35,806 nt of DNA from an uncultured Caulobacter sp. (GTDB lineage Bacteria > Pseudomonadota > Alphaproteobacteria > Caulobacterales > Caulobacteraceae), in the NCBI RefSeq assembly GCF_937900395.1, contig NZ_CALCDX010000160.1, positions 1-35,806 of the forward strand, written 5' to 3'. A program made the translations under genes and the position numbers. Below, piece by piece: positions 8,695 to 15,298 of the stretch. The notes under the pieces are model-generated. The model saw nothing but the letters and a program-made list of their open reading frames with translations. It was not told the origin of the DNA and did no database searches. Positions within the stretch are counted from its first letter, which is position 1; each line of letters starts with the position of its first letter.

Positions 8695-10494
8695 TTACGC
8701 GGCCAGGGCGGGCTGGTCGTCGAACTTCTCGACCAGTTCGCCCAGGCGCGAGGCCTCGCCCTTCAGCGAGTGCGCGGCGGCGGTGGTCTGCTCGACCATG
8801 GCCGCGTTCTGCTGGGTCATCTGGTCCATCTGATTCACGGCGGTGTTGACCTGAGCCAGGCTCATGGCCTGCTCCTGGGCCGCCGTGGCGATCTCGGCCA
8901 CCAGGGTCGAGATGTCGGTGACGCGCTGGATGATGCTGCCCAGGGCCGAGCCGGTGCGATCGACCAGGGTGACGCCGACCTCGACCTTGTCGGTGGCGGC
9001 GCCGATCAGGACCTTGATCTCCTTGGCGGCTTCGGCCGAGCGTTGGGCCAGGGCCCGGACTTCCTGGGCGACCACGGCGAAACCCTTGCCGCTCTCGCCG
9101 GCGCGGGCGGCCTCGACCCCGGCGTTGAGGGCCAGAAGATTGGTCTGGAAGGCGATCTCGTCGATCACGCCGATGATCTGGCTGATCTGGGACGAAGCGG
9201 TCTCGATCTCACGCACCGCGGCGACGGCGTCGCGCACCGAGCCCTCGGTGGCGCGGGCTTCCTCGCGGGCCGCGTCGACCATGCCGTTGGCGCGACCGGC
9301 GCTGTCGGCGGCCTGGCGCACCGCGCCGGTGATCTCGTTGAGGGCGGCGGCGGTCTCTTCCAGGCTGGCGGCCTGCTGCTCGGTGCGGCGCGACAGGTCG
9401 TCGGCGGCCTGGGCGATCTCGGCCGCGCCGACATGGACGCCGCGCGACGAGGTTCCGATGTCGCCCAGCGTGGCGTTCAGGGTCTCGGCCGTGGCGTTGA
9501 AGTCATGGCGCAGGCGTTCGTAGTCGGCGTGGAAGGCGTTGTTCAGGCGTACGCCGACGTGGCCGCCGGCCAGGCCGGCCAGACCCCGAGCGAGGCCGTC
9601 CATGGCTTCGCGACGGGCTTCCTCGGCGGCGCGGCGTTCGGCTTCGGCCGCGGCGCGTTGATGTTCGGCGTCCAGGCGGGTCTGGTCTTCGCGCTCACGG
9701 AGCGCCCGGCGCTCCAGCGCGGCCTCGCGGAAAACGGCGATCGACTTGGCCATCTCGCCCAGCTCGTCCGAGCGGTTGGCGAAGGGGACTTCGCTGTCGT
9801 AGTCGCCCTTGGCCAGCTTGGCCATGTAGGCGGTGATCGCCTCGATCGGACGCACGACCGCGCGGCGCATGGTCAGGACGCCGCCCAGGATCAGTCCGCC
9901 TAGCAACAGGGTCAGGCCGGCCATCAGGCCCAGGTCCCAGACCTGCTTGCGATGCGCGGTGGCCTCGACGGCGGCGTTGTCGGCGGCGATCACCGGCGTG
10001 GCCTTGTCGACCATGGCGCGGTGAGCCGTGTAGGCGGTCTTCAGCTCGGCATAGGCGGAGTCGGCGGTCGCCTGGTCGCCGGCCTCGACGGCGGCGACCA
10101 GGCGGTCGGCCGCCGCCAGCATCTGCTTGGCGTGGGTGTCGGAGTCGACCAGCAGGATCTGCTTGACCTTGGGATCGACGTCCGTCGTCCGCCAATAATC
10201 GACGCGGGCCTGGTACTCGCCGCGTAGGCGCTTGAGCTCGCCGGCGGCCCAGCGCGCGGAGTCCGGCGTGCGCGTGAAATAGGCGGTCTGGGCGTCGAGA
10301 TAGGCCTCGATCACGTACATCGGCGGCGGCAGGATATCCGCCGTCAGGTCCTTGCCCGCGACGATCTGACGATAAAGCGGCCCGCCGATGCGCTGGTTGG
10401 CGATGGCGTTCCACGACCCGGCGGTGAGCAGCACTAGGCCCACGGCCAAGGCCGCGCCAAACAGACTCATGGCCCCGGACAACTTCAGACGCAT
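8695..10494 (-). CDS. Methyl-accepting chemotaxis protein
   Basis: The 599-residue inner-membrane receptor has TM1 near residues 8-30, a periplasmic helical sensor domain to about 190 and TM2 at about 195-215. A HAMP domain (RRAVVRPIEAITAYMAKLAK) follows, then a second HAMP-like linker and the cytoplasmic signalling domain. The hairpin tip is EIAFQTNLLALNAGVEAARA and GESGKGFAVVAQEVRALAQR. It should form trimers of dimers with CheA/CheW. The C-terminus (KFDDQPALAA) lacks the CheR/CheB-binding pentapeptide. I start at ATG 10494, preceded by GGGGGAG, rather than 10515. The ligand is unknown. It is an orphan here, with no che genes in the window. Confidence 0.93.
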   Translation of the reverse strand: MRLKLSGAMSLFGAALAVGLVLLTAGSWNAIANQRIGGPLYRQIVAGKDLTADILPPPMYVIEAYLDAQTAYFTRTPDSARWAAGELKRLRGEYQARVDYWRTTDVDPKVKQILLVDSDTHAKQMLAAADRLVAAVEAGDQATADSAYAELKTAYTAHRAMVDKATPVIAADNAAVEATAHRKQVWDLGLMAGLTLLLGGLILGGVLTMRRAVVRPIEAITAYMAKLAKGDYDSEVPFANRSDELGEMAKSIAVFREAALERRALREREDQTRLDAEHQRAAAEAERRAAEEARREAMDGLARGLAGLAGGHVGVRLNNAFHADYERLRHDFNATAETLNATLGDIGTSSRGVHVGAAEIAQAADDLSRRTEQQAASLEETAAALNEITGAVRQAADSAGRANGMVDAAREEARATEGSVRDAVAAVREIETASSQISQIIGVIDEIAFQTNLLALNAGVEAARAGESGKGFAVVAQEVRALAQRSAEAAKEIKVLIGAATDKVEVGVTLVDRTGSALGSIIQRVTDISTLVAEIATAAQEQAMSLAQVNTAVNQMDQMTQQNAAMVEQTTAAAHSLKGEASRLGELVEKFDDQPALAA

Positions 10495-10824
10495 AACGCC
10501 CACTCCCCCATGCACGGGGTTAGAAACGCCATAGCAGGCGTGAACTTGGCCTTAATTGCTCAGCTCGCCTACCCAGAATGGGGTGCTTTCCGCGTCCGCA
10601 ATCGCTTTTGGCGAAAGGTTTTTGCCGTCGGTGGCAGGGATGGCTGCGGCGAATTGACGCAGGATCCGGCCGGGTCCTTCGAAGCAGCCGCTCGACGCCG
10701 ACCAGACGCCATTTTCGGGTGGCGCATCGCCAGGATCGCGCCATGATGAGGCGAGCCCGGCCGCCCTGGAACCAAGGCTTCAACTGGGCTGTTTGACCTT
10801 GCGAGTTCAATAGGGAGTTCCGCC
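10495..10824. other. Intergenic region between divergent MCP and TspO-like genes
   Basis: I found no convincing gene in these 330 bases. Small frames on both strands have no ribosome site or family resemblance. It presumably holds both promoters. TTGACGCAGGATCC at 10656 could be a -35 region for the plus-strand gene, but no clear -10 is placed. AATAGGGAG ends 8 bases before the TspO-like start. The part next to the MCP gene carries its GGGGGAG site. Confidence 0.5.
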
Positions 10825-11400
10825 ATGCACATCGCCCACGGAAAGTCGCGCGAGCGCGCTCTGGCCGGCCGCGAGGCGTTCGAGCTGGAGCAGCGGAAGG
10901 ACTTCCACCCGGTCGGCCAGATCGCCGTCGGCGCGGCGCTGGCCAGCGGCGCCATCATCGCGGCCCTGGTCATGGGGCGGCGGCACGAGAAGGTGCTGGA
11001 CGACGAGATGTACGCTGTCGAATTCGCCGAGATGCACGAGCCGGTGGCGCACCAGCCCAAGCCGCTGACCAGCCTGCTCCTGCCGCCGCTGTTCATCGCC
11101 ATGACCCTGTCGGGCCTGCGCACCTGGAACGCGCCGTCCAGCCCGGCCCGGACGCGCGCCCTCACGATCTGGAGCCTGGTGCAGGGCTTCAACGCCCTAT
11201 GGCTGGGTCTGGGCGCCAAGCGCCTAGGCGGCCAGCTCAGCGCGGCGACGGCGTCGCTGGCGGCCTCGGCGGCCTATGCGATCGAGGCGCGCAAGGTCGG
11301 CGGCGGCACGGCCCCCGACCTCGGCTGGGTCGGCCTCGCCAACGCCCTGAGCTCGCAGCTGTGGCGCAAGCCCGTGCCGCGCGCCCCGACGATCCATTAG
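10825..11400 (+). CDS. TspO/MBR-like integral membrane protein (divergent)
   Basis: The 191-residue protein has a charged N-terminal segment of about 28 residues and then about five hydrophobic helices (near 30-52, 82-101, 112-130, 134-152, 160-177). Its C-terminal half, ALTIWSLVQGFNALWLGLGA then GWVGLANALSSQLWRKP, resembles helices 3-5 of TspO/MBR proteins, which end in 'YlaWvsfAaaLNxaiWrlN'. TspO binds porphyrins and is linked to oxidative stress and tetrapyrrole homeostasis. The resemblance is partial: the N-terminal helices do not show the usual 'W...PP.WvFg' motif. It may be a degenerate or distant member. AGGGAG lies at a good distance from ATG 10825. It converges with bufD, 11 bases apart. 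Confidence 0.6.
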   Translation: MHIAHGKSRERALAGREAFELEQRKDFHPVGQIAVGAALASGAIIAALVMGRRHEKVLDDEMYAVEFAEMHEPVAHQPKPLTSLLLPPLFIAMTLSGLRTWNAPSSPARTRALTIWSLVQGFNALWLGLGAKRLGGQLSAATASLAASAAYAIEARKVGGGTAPDLGWVGLANALSSQLWRKPVPRAPTIH

Positions 11401-11411
11401 GTCCACGCGGC

Positions 11412-11864
11412 TCACGGGATCTTCAGCGCCCGGTCCAGGCTGAACCGACCGCCGCCGCGCGCGATCAGCGGCAGCAGCAGGCCCGCCCACGACAGGTGGG
11501 TGGGCCAGGCGTCGGGATAGACGAAGACCTCGATCACCAGGGTCATGCCCAGGAAGGCCAGGGCCGAGACGCGGGTGAACAGCCCCAGCACCAGCAGGAT
11601 CGAGAACAGGTGCTCCGAATAGGTCGCCGCGTGGGCGGCGAGATCCGGCGGCAGCAGCGGCACGTGGTATTCGCTCTCGAACAGGGCGTAGGTCCCGTCG
11701 GTGATGTGCAGGATCCCGTCGACCTTGGTGCGGCCCGACAAGAAGAAGACGGACGCGACACCCAGGCGGGCGACCAGCAACAGCAGGTCCTCGGGCAGCA
11801 GCTTCTCAGACGTACGGGCGAGCAGGGTCATCGGCGCGCGCAGCGCCGTTGAAAAGTCGGTCAT
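11412..11864 (-). CDS. bufD: DoxX-family membrane protein of the bufferin operon
   Basis: The 150-residue protein has four predicted membrane helices and the DoxX-family features LLLLVARLGVASVFFLSGRT with a K after it, the mid segment YSEHLFSILLVLGLFTRVSA and GLLLPLIARGGGRFSLD near the C-terminus. DoxX proteins are thought to be quinone-linked or redox-related membrane partners; the exact role in bufferin systems is not established. It is the last gene of the operon, 12 bases after bufC, which matches the A-B-C-D order of known bufferin clusters. The name is assigned from this context. Confidence 0.85.
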   Translation of the reverse strand: MTDFSTALRAPMTLLARTSEKLLPEDLLLLVARLGVASVFFLSGRTKVDGILHITDGTYALFESEYHVPLLPPDLAAHAATYSEHLFSILLVLGLFTRVSALAFLGMTLVIEVFVYPDAWPTHLSWAGLLLPLIARGGGRFSLDRALKIP

Positions 11865-11876
11865 CGGGATGGTCCT

Positions 11877-12623
11877 CTAGGGTGAGCCGGCGAAGACGCC
11901 GTCGGCGATCAGGGCGGCGAAAAGCGAAGCGAAAGGGGCGTCGGGATCAGCGGTCGCGGCGGCCTGCGCGGCCTCGGCGGCGGTGAGGCCCTCGCGGCAG
12001 GCGCGGAGGAAGGCGGTCTCGGCGGCGCCGACCACGCGGCTCGCCACCGCCTGGCCTTGGCGGACCAGCAGCAGGGTCTCGGGCGTCTCGGAAAGCTCAA
12101 GATCCTCGGCGCCGTCGCGGGCCGCGCGCCACAGGCTGGGCAGGCCGGCGTCGAAGGCGGCGAAACGGACACTGGGATGAAGCGCCAAGCGCGTCTCGGC
12201 CAAGGCCTCGGGCGCGAGTCGCGACAGCGCGACGGGTTCCAGAGCTGAGGCCTCGGCGCCGAACAGCGCCTCGGTCCACAGGCGGTCGAGGTGCGCGATC
12301 CCGGCCAGGTAGGGCAGCTCAGCGGCGGGCGGAAAGCGCTCCAGCCAGGCCGGAAAGTCCGCGCCATAATCCAGCAGGGCGGCGCCGGTCGGCGGCGCCT
12401 CGCGGGCGAACAGGGCGGCGGCGGCGCGGAACCAGTCCTCGCCGACCATCGACTGGACCGTCGGGAAGTTGGCGGCCAGGGCGTCGACGCATCCCTTGGC
12501 GATGGTGTTGCGATAGACGGCGAGGCCAGGGTGCTCGCCCTCGTCCAGCCATGGCGACAGGGCCGCGCGCTGGCCGCCGATCGCGGCCACGAAGGCGTCC
12601 TGGAAATCGAGCAGCTCAGGCAT
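11877..12623 (-). CDS. bufC: BufC: DUF2063 partner protein of MNIO enzyme
   Basis: The 248-residue protein opens with the DUF2063 domain (about 1-95): LDFQDAFVAAI, GLAVYRNTIAKGCVDALAAN, FPTVQSMVGEDWF. The rest is a less conserved region with WTEALFG and SLWRAARD. In RiPP systems built around DUF692 enzymes this protein acts as the partner that recognises the precursor peptide and presents it to the enzyme. Its gene overlaps the bufB stop by 8 bases, which implies translational coupling and fits a BufB-BufC complex. No metal site or export signal is apparent, so it should be cytoplasmic. Confidence 0.9.
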   Translation of the reverse strand: MPELLDFQDAFVAAIGGQRAALSPWLDEGEHPGLAVYRNTIAKGCVDALAANFPTVQSMVGEDWFRAAAALFAREAPPTGAALLDYGADFPAWLERFPPAAELPYLAGIAHLDRLWTEALFGAEASALEPVALSRLAPEALAETRLALHPSVRFAAFDAGLPSLWRAARDGAEDLELSETPETLLLVRQGQAVASRVVGAAETAFLRACREGLTAAEAAQAAATADPDAPFASLFAALIADGVFAGSP

Positions 12624-13446
12624 GAGCCGGCTCCAGGACGGAGAGTTCGGCGGCGGCGCGATCGCGCTCGGCCATCAGCGTCGCGAAGGCGGGAATGTCG
12701 TCGTCCCGCTCAATGAGCGTCGGGCGCGGGCCGACGCGGCGGATCAGGCGGCGATAGAGCGCCCAGACCGGCTCGGCCACCGGCGCGCCGTGGGTGTCGA
12801 TCAGGAGGCCGGAGCCACCGGCGTCGGGACCGTGGCCCGCCAGGTGGATCTCGCCGATCGCCTCGGCGGGAAGGGCGTCGAGATAGGCCCCGGCGCTGTA
12901 GCCGAGGTTGCTGGCGCTGACGAAGACGTTGTTGACGTCGACCAGCAGACCGCAGCCGGTCCGCTGGACCAGGGCCTTCAGGAAGTCGACCTCGTCCAGG
13001 TCGTGACCGGTGAGCGGCAGGTAGAGGGAGGGGTTCTCGATCAGCACGCGGCGGCCCAGCGCCGTCTGCATCTGGTCGATGTTATCGGCGATGCGGGAAA
13101 GCGCCGGCTGGGTGCGCGGGAAGGGCAGGAGGTCGGGCTGGTGCGTCCCGCGATGGGTCGACCAGGCCAGGTGTTCGGACACGGCGAACGGCTCGAACCG
13201 GTCGACCAGGCGCTTGAGGGCGGCCAGATGCTCACGGTCCGGGTCGGCGTCCGCGGCCAGCGACAAGCCCACGCCATGCAGGGACAGCGGCCGGCGCGCG
13301 CGGATCGCTTCCAGCGCCGACAGCCTTGGACCGCCGGCGGACATGTAGTTCTCGGGATGGACCTCGAACCACAGGCCCTTAGCCTCCGCCGCGAGGGCGT
13401 CGGCATAGTGCTCGGGTTTCAGGCCAAGGCCGGCGGTGGGGGACAT
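12616..13446 (-). CDS. bufB: BufB: multinuclear iron-dependent oxidase (MNIO, DUF692) that modifies BufA
   Basis: The 276-residue TIM-barrel protein belongs to DUF692, the enzyme family (MbnB, BufB) that uses two or three iron ions to modify cysteines in precursor peptides. Likely metal ligands are visible: His57 (SLHGVG), Glu91-His92 (SEHLAW), Glu137 (IENPS), Asp170 and Asn172-173 (VDVNNVF), His201 and His205 (EIHLAGH), Asp217 and His219 (DTHG), Glu246 (IERDDD). The expected reaction is conversion of BufA cysteines into thiooxazole-type copper-binding groups. I start at ATG 13446 (MSPTAGLGLK). An upstream in-frame extension crosses the repeat element and is rejected. The gene follows bufA after 155 bases that hold the repeat. 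Confidence 0.93.
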   Translation of the reverse strand: MSPTAGLGLKPEHYADALAAEAKGLWFEVHPENYMSAGGPRLSALEAIRARRPLSLHGVGLSLAADADPDREHLAALKRLVDRFEPFAVSEHLAWSTHRGTHQPDLLPFPRTQPALSRIADNIDQMQTALGRRVLIENPSLYLPLTGHDLDEVDFLKALVQRTGCGLLVDVNNVFVSASNLGYSAGAYLDALPAEAIGEIHLAGHGPDAGGSGLLIDTHGAPVAEPVWALYRRLIRRVGPRPTLIERDDDIPAFATLMAERDRAAAELSVLEPAHA

Positions 13447-13467
13447 GGGGTTTCTCTTGAAAGAGCC

Positions 13468-13592
13468 GATCTTCCCGGCGAATGCCGGGACCCAGATGGA
13501 ACGGCGCTGAAGTGGGTTCCAAATGCTCGGAGCCGCTCCAATCAGCCCCAGCGCTTTGGGATCTGGGCCCCGGCATTCGCCGGGGAGGTCGG
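13468..13592. repeat. Composite inverted-repeat element C, copy 2, between bufA and bufB
   Basis: The arms GATCTTCCCGGCGAAT..GGGACCCAGAT (13468-13497) and ATCTGGGCCCC..ATTCGCCGGGGAGGTCGG (13561-13592) flank a 63-base centre. In reverse complement it matches the copy at 6482-6612 closely, including the outer ends. It starts 9 bases after the bufA stop codon and ends 21 bases before the bufB start, so it lies inside the operon mRNA and would fold into strong hairpins there. Confidence 0.9.
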
Positions 13593-13601
13593 TTGGCGAC
13601 C

Positions 13602-13880
13602 TTAGGCCTTCGGCGTCAGCGAGCCCATGCCGTTCGGGGTCTTGATCGTCGTGCAGGTGCCCTTCTTGACCATCTTCCAGGCGTCGCCCTGGTAGTCGAC
13701 CTTGGAGGTGCCGGCGCACGAGGTGCCCGCGCCCGCCTTGCAGTCGTTCTGGCCGGCCTTGGCCACGCCGTAGCACTTTTCGCTGTCGCCCTTGGCCTTG
13801 TGTTCGTCGGCGGCGGCCATCGAGACGCCGGCGCTCAGGGCGAAGATGGCGGCGAGGGCGGCGGAAGCGGTGCGGTTCAT
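13602..13880 (-). CDS. bufA: BufA: bufferin precursor peptide (DUF2282), copper-binding RiPP
   Basis: This 92-residue precursor has a Sec signal peptide (MNRTASAALAAIFALSAGVS, cleavage near Ala24) and a mature region with exactly four cysteines: Cys36, Cys47, Cys55 and Cys76. The motif SEKCYGVAKAGQNDCKAGAG matches DUF2282 peptides. In known systems BufB/BufC oxidise core cysteines before export and the product buffers copper in the periplasm. The first gene of the operon, it is preceded by AGGAGAAAATCCC and by a sigma-F-type promoter about 60-90 bases upstream. The four conserved cysteines, exported form and adjacent MNIO enzyme make the assignment strong. Which cysteines are modified cannot be read from sequence. 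Confidence 0.93.
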   Translation of the reverse strand: MNRTASAALAAIFALSAGVSMAAADEHKAKGDSEKCYGVAKAGQNDCKAGAGTSCAGTSKVDYQGDAWKMVKKGTCTTIKTPNGMGSLTPKA

Positions 13881-13941
13881 GGGATTTTCTCCTAAGCGTT
13901 TCGCGCCGAGGCGGCCCTATCACCGCTCGGTCGTGGGGAAG

Positions 13942-13967
13942 TACGAAGCGGAACCGTCCGAGGTTAC
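13942..13967 (-). promoter_or_regulatory. Sigma-F-type ECF promoter for bufABCD
   Basis: Read on the minus strand this is GTAACC (13967-13962), a 16-base spacer, then CGTA (13945-13942). The Caulobacter SigF consensus known to me is GTAACC-N16-CGAA, so only one base differs. It lies 62 bases upstream of the bufA start, giving a leader of about 55 bases. The divergent sigF gene carries a matching promoter. Confidence 0.8.
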
Positions 13968-14031
13968 ACCGGTCCTCGAACAAAATTTCGACCGATCTTG
14001 CGGCGCAGGTTCCGGCCGCGAGCGCGGGTGT

Positions 14032-14057
14032 GTAACGATTGGGATCTCGCGCGCGAA
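14032..14057 (+). promoter_or_regulatory. Sigma-F-type ECF promoter for sigF-nrsF (autoregulatory)
   Basis: GTAACG (14032-14037), exactly 16 bases, then CGAA (14054-14057), which matches GTAACC-N16-CGAA with one mismatch. Transcription would begin near 14063-14066, at or just before the GTG start codons of sigF, so the mRNA would be leaderless or nearly so. The same element on the opposite strand drives bufA, which suggests that SigF activates both its own gene and the buf operon. Confidence 0.75.
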
Positions 14058-14068
14058 TAGGGGTGGGC

Positions 14069-14605
14069 GTGACGGAGACCGAGACCCGTTTGAAGGCGCT
14101 GATGCTGCGCGGGCTGGAGGGCGACGCCCCCGCCTATCGCGCCTGCCTGGCCCTGCTGGGGACCCGGCTTCGCGCCTATTTCGCGCGTCGGATGGCCGGC
14201 GCGCCCGGCGATGTGGAGGATCTTGTGCAGGAGACGCTGCTGGCGGTGCATCTGAAGCGGTCGACCTGGGACCCGTCCCAGTCGTTCACCGCCTGGGCGC
14301 ACGCGGTGGCGCGCTACAAGCTGATCGACCACTGGCGGCGGCGGAAGATCCGCCAGACCCTGCCGATCGAGGACCACATCGAATTCCTGGCCGCCGACGA
14401 GCCCGAACCCTCCGTCGGGATCGAGCTGGACCGCGCCCTCGCCAGCCTGCCCGAACGGCAGCGGATCCTGGTCTCCGACGTCAAGCTGACGGGCCTGTCC
14501 CTGGCCGAGGCCGGGGCGCGAGCCGGCATCTCGGAGGGCGCGGCCAAGGTCGCCTTGCATCGGGCGCTGAAGGCTCTGGCCGAAAGGATGCGCCATGCGG
14601 ACTGA
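14069..14605 (+). CDS. sigF: ECF sigma factor SigF (heavy-metal/oxidative stress)
   Basis: The 178-residue ECF sigma factor has region 2 (about 10-80: DVEDLVQETLLAVHLKRSTW, then FTAWAHAVARYKLIDHWRRR) and region 4 (about 120-175: LPERQRILVSDVKLTGLSLA, EGAAKVALHRALKAL). It directs RNA polymerase to GTAACC-N16-CGAA promoters. I start at GTG 14069 (MTETETRLKAL). A frame to TTG 14039 would start inside the promoter, and GTG 14063 remains possible. The stop overlaps the nrsF start by 11 bases, so the pair is translationally coupled. In Caulobacter the orthologous pair responds to chromate, cadmium and related stress; that role is carried over by homology and by the adjoining buf operon. Confidence 0.93.
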   Translation: MTETETRLKALMLRGLEGDAPAYRACLALLGTRLRAYFARRMAGAPGDVEDLVQETLLAVHLKRSTWDPSQSFTAWAHAVARYKLIDHWRRRKIRQTLPIEDHIEFLAADEPEPSVGIELDRALASLPERQRILVSDVKLTGLSLAEAGARAGISEGAAKVALHRALKALAERMRHAD

Positions 14606-15233
14606 GGACCTGATCGAGGCCCTGGCTGCTGATGGCGCGCCGATCCGTCCGCCGCCGCGCCGCCTCGCCGCGGTCGCGGGCGCCGGCGCCCTGGTGGCGC
14701 TGGTCCTGGTGCTGGCCTGGCTGCGCCCGCGTCATGACCTGATGCAGGCGATGCAGGGCGGCATGTTCTGGATGAAGGCGCTCTACACTGGCGCCCTGGG
14801 CCTGGCGGGCTATCTGGCGATCGAGCGGCTGTCGCGGCCGGCGGGCGGCGGCCGGCGCGGCTGGCAGCTCGGCGGCGCGGCCCTGGCGGTGTTCGTGGCG
14901 GCTGGCGTCGTCCAGGCGATGCGCAGCCCCGACATTCAGGCGGCCCTGCACATGCTGCGCGGCCACTCGTGGCATTCGTGCAGCGTCAACATCCTGCTCC
15001 TGGGGCTGCCGATGCTGGCGCTGGGCCTCGTCGCCGTGCGCGGCATGGCCCCGACCCGGCCCGTCGCCGCCGGCTTCGCGACGGGCCTGTTCGCCGGCGG
15101 GGTGGCCGCGACCGTTTATGGCCTGCATTGCCCGGAGAACACCTTCACCTTCGTGGCCCTCTGGTACAGCCTGGGCGTCCTGCTGCTGGCGGCGCTGGGG
15201 GCCTTGCTTGGGCGGTGGGTTCTGCGCTGGTAG
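14595..15233 (+). CDS. nrsF: NrsF: DUF1109 membrane anti-sigma factor of SigF
   Basis: The 212-residue inner-membrane protein has a short cytoplasmic N-terminus (MRTEDLIEALAADGAPIRPP) and six hydrophobic helices (near 24-43, 58-76, 92-108, 131-148, 156-174, 184-207). It belongs to DUF1109/NrsF, which holds SigF inactive at the membrane. Two cysteines, Cys129 (HSWHSCSVN) and Cys179 (GLHCPENT), lie at the positions of the conserved pair required for response in Caulobacter NrsF. Both are placed at helix ends facing the periplasm, suited to metal or redox sensing. It overlaps sigF by 11 bases and is followed by a hairpin terminator. Confidence 0.93.
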   Translation: MRTEDLIEALAADGAPIRPPPRRLAAVAGAGALVALVLVLAWLRPRHDLMQAMQGGMFWMKALYTGALGLAGYLAIERLSRPAGGGRRGWQLGGAALAVFVAAGVVQAMRSPDIQAALHMLRGHSWHSCSVNILLLGLPMLALGLVAVRGMAPTRPVAAGFATGLFAGGVAATVYGLHCPENTFTFVALWYSLGVLLLAALGALLGRWVLRW

Positions 15234-15241
15234 CGGCCACG

Positions 15242-15275
15242 AAAAAGGCCTCCCGGATCGCTCCAGGAGGCCCTT
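15242..15275 (+). terminator. Hairpin terminator between nrsF and fba (convergent)
   Basis: AAAAAGGCCTCC, an 11-base loop, then GGAGGCCCTT. The A-rich side precedes the stem on the plus strand, so the U-run would lie on minus-strand transcripts (fba, which ends 24 bases away), while plus-strand nrsF transcripts get CCTTCG. It may serve both directions. Confidence 0.65.
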
Positions 15276-15298
15276 CGATCTAGACGATCAAACGCGCC

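Noticed and set aside
10510..10746. A 78-residue frame in the MCP/TspO-like spacer.
   Set aside because: No ribosome site, overlaps the upstream region of the MCP gene and shows no conserved features.
12616..13983. A longer DUF692 protein of 455 residues that includes upstream sequence.
   Set aside because: The extension reads bufA in a wrong frame and then the repeat element. The conserved DUF692 start is at 13446.
13942..14057. A single bidirectional regulator operator in the bufA-sigF spacer.
   Set aside because: The two GTAAC motifs are 65 bases or more apart and each is followed at 16 bases by its own CGWA, which fits two ECF promoters better than one operator.
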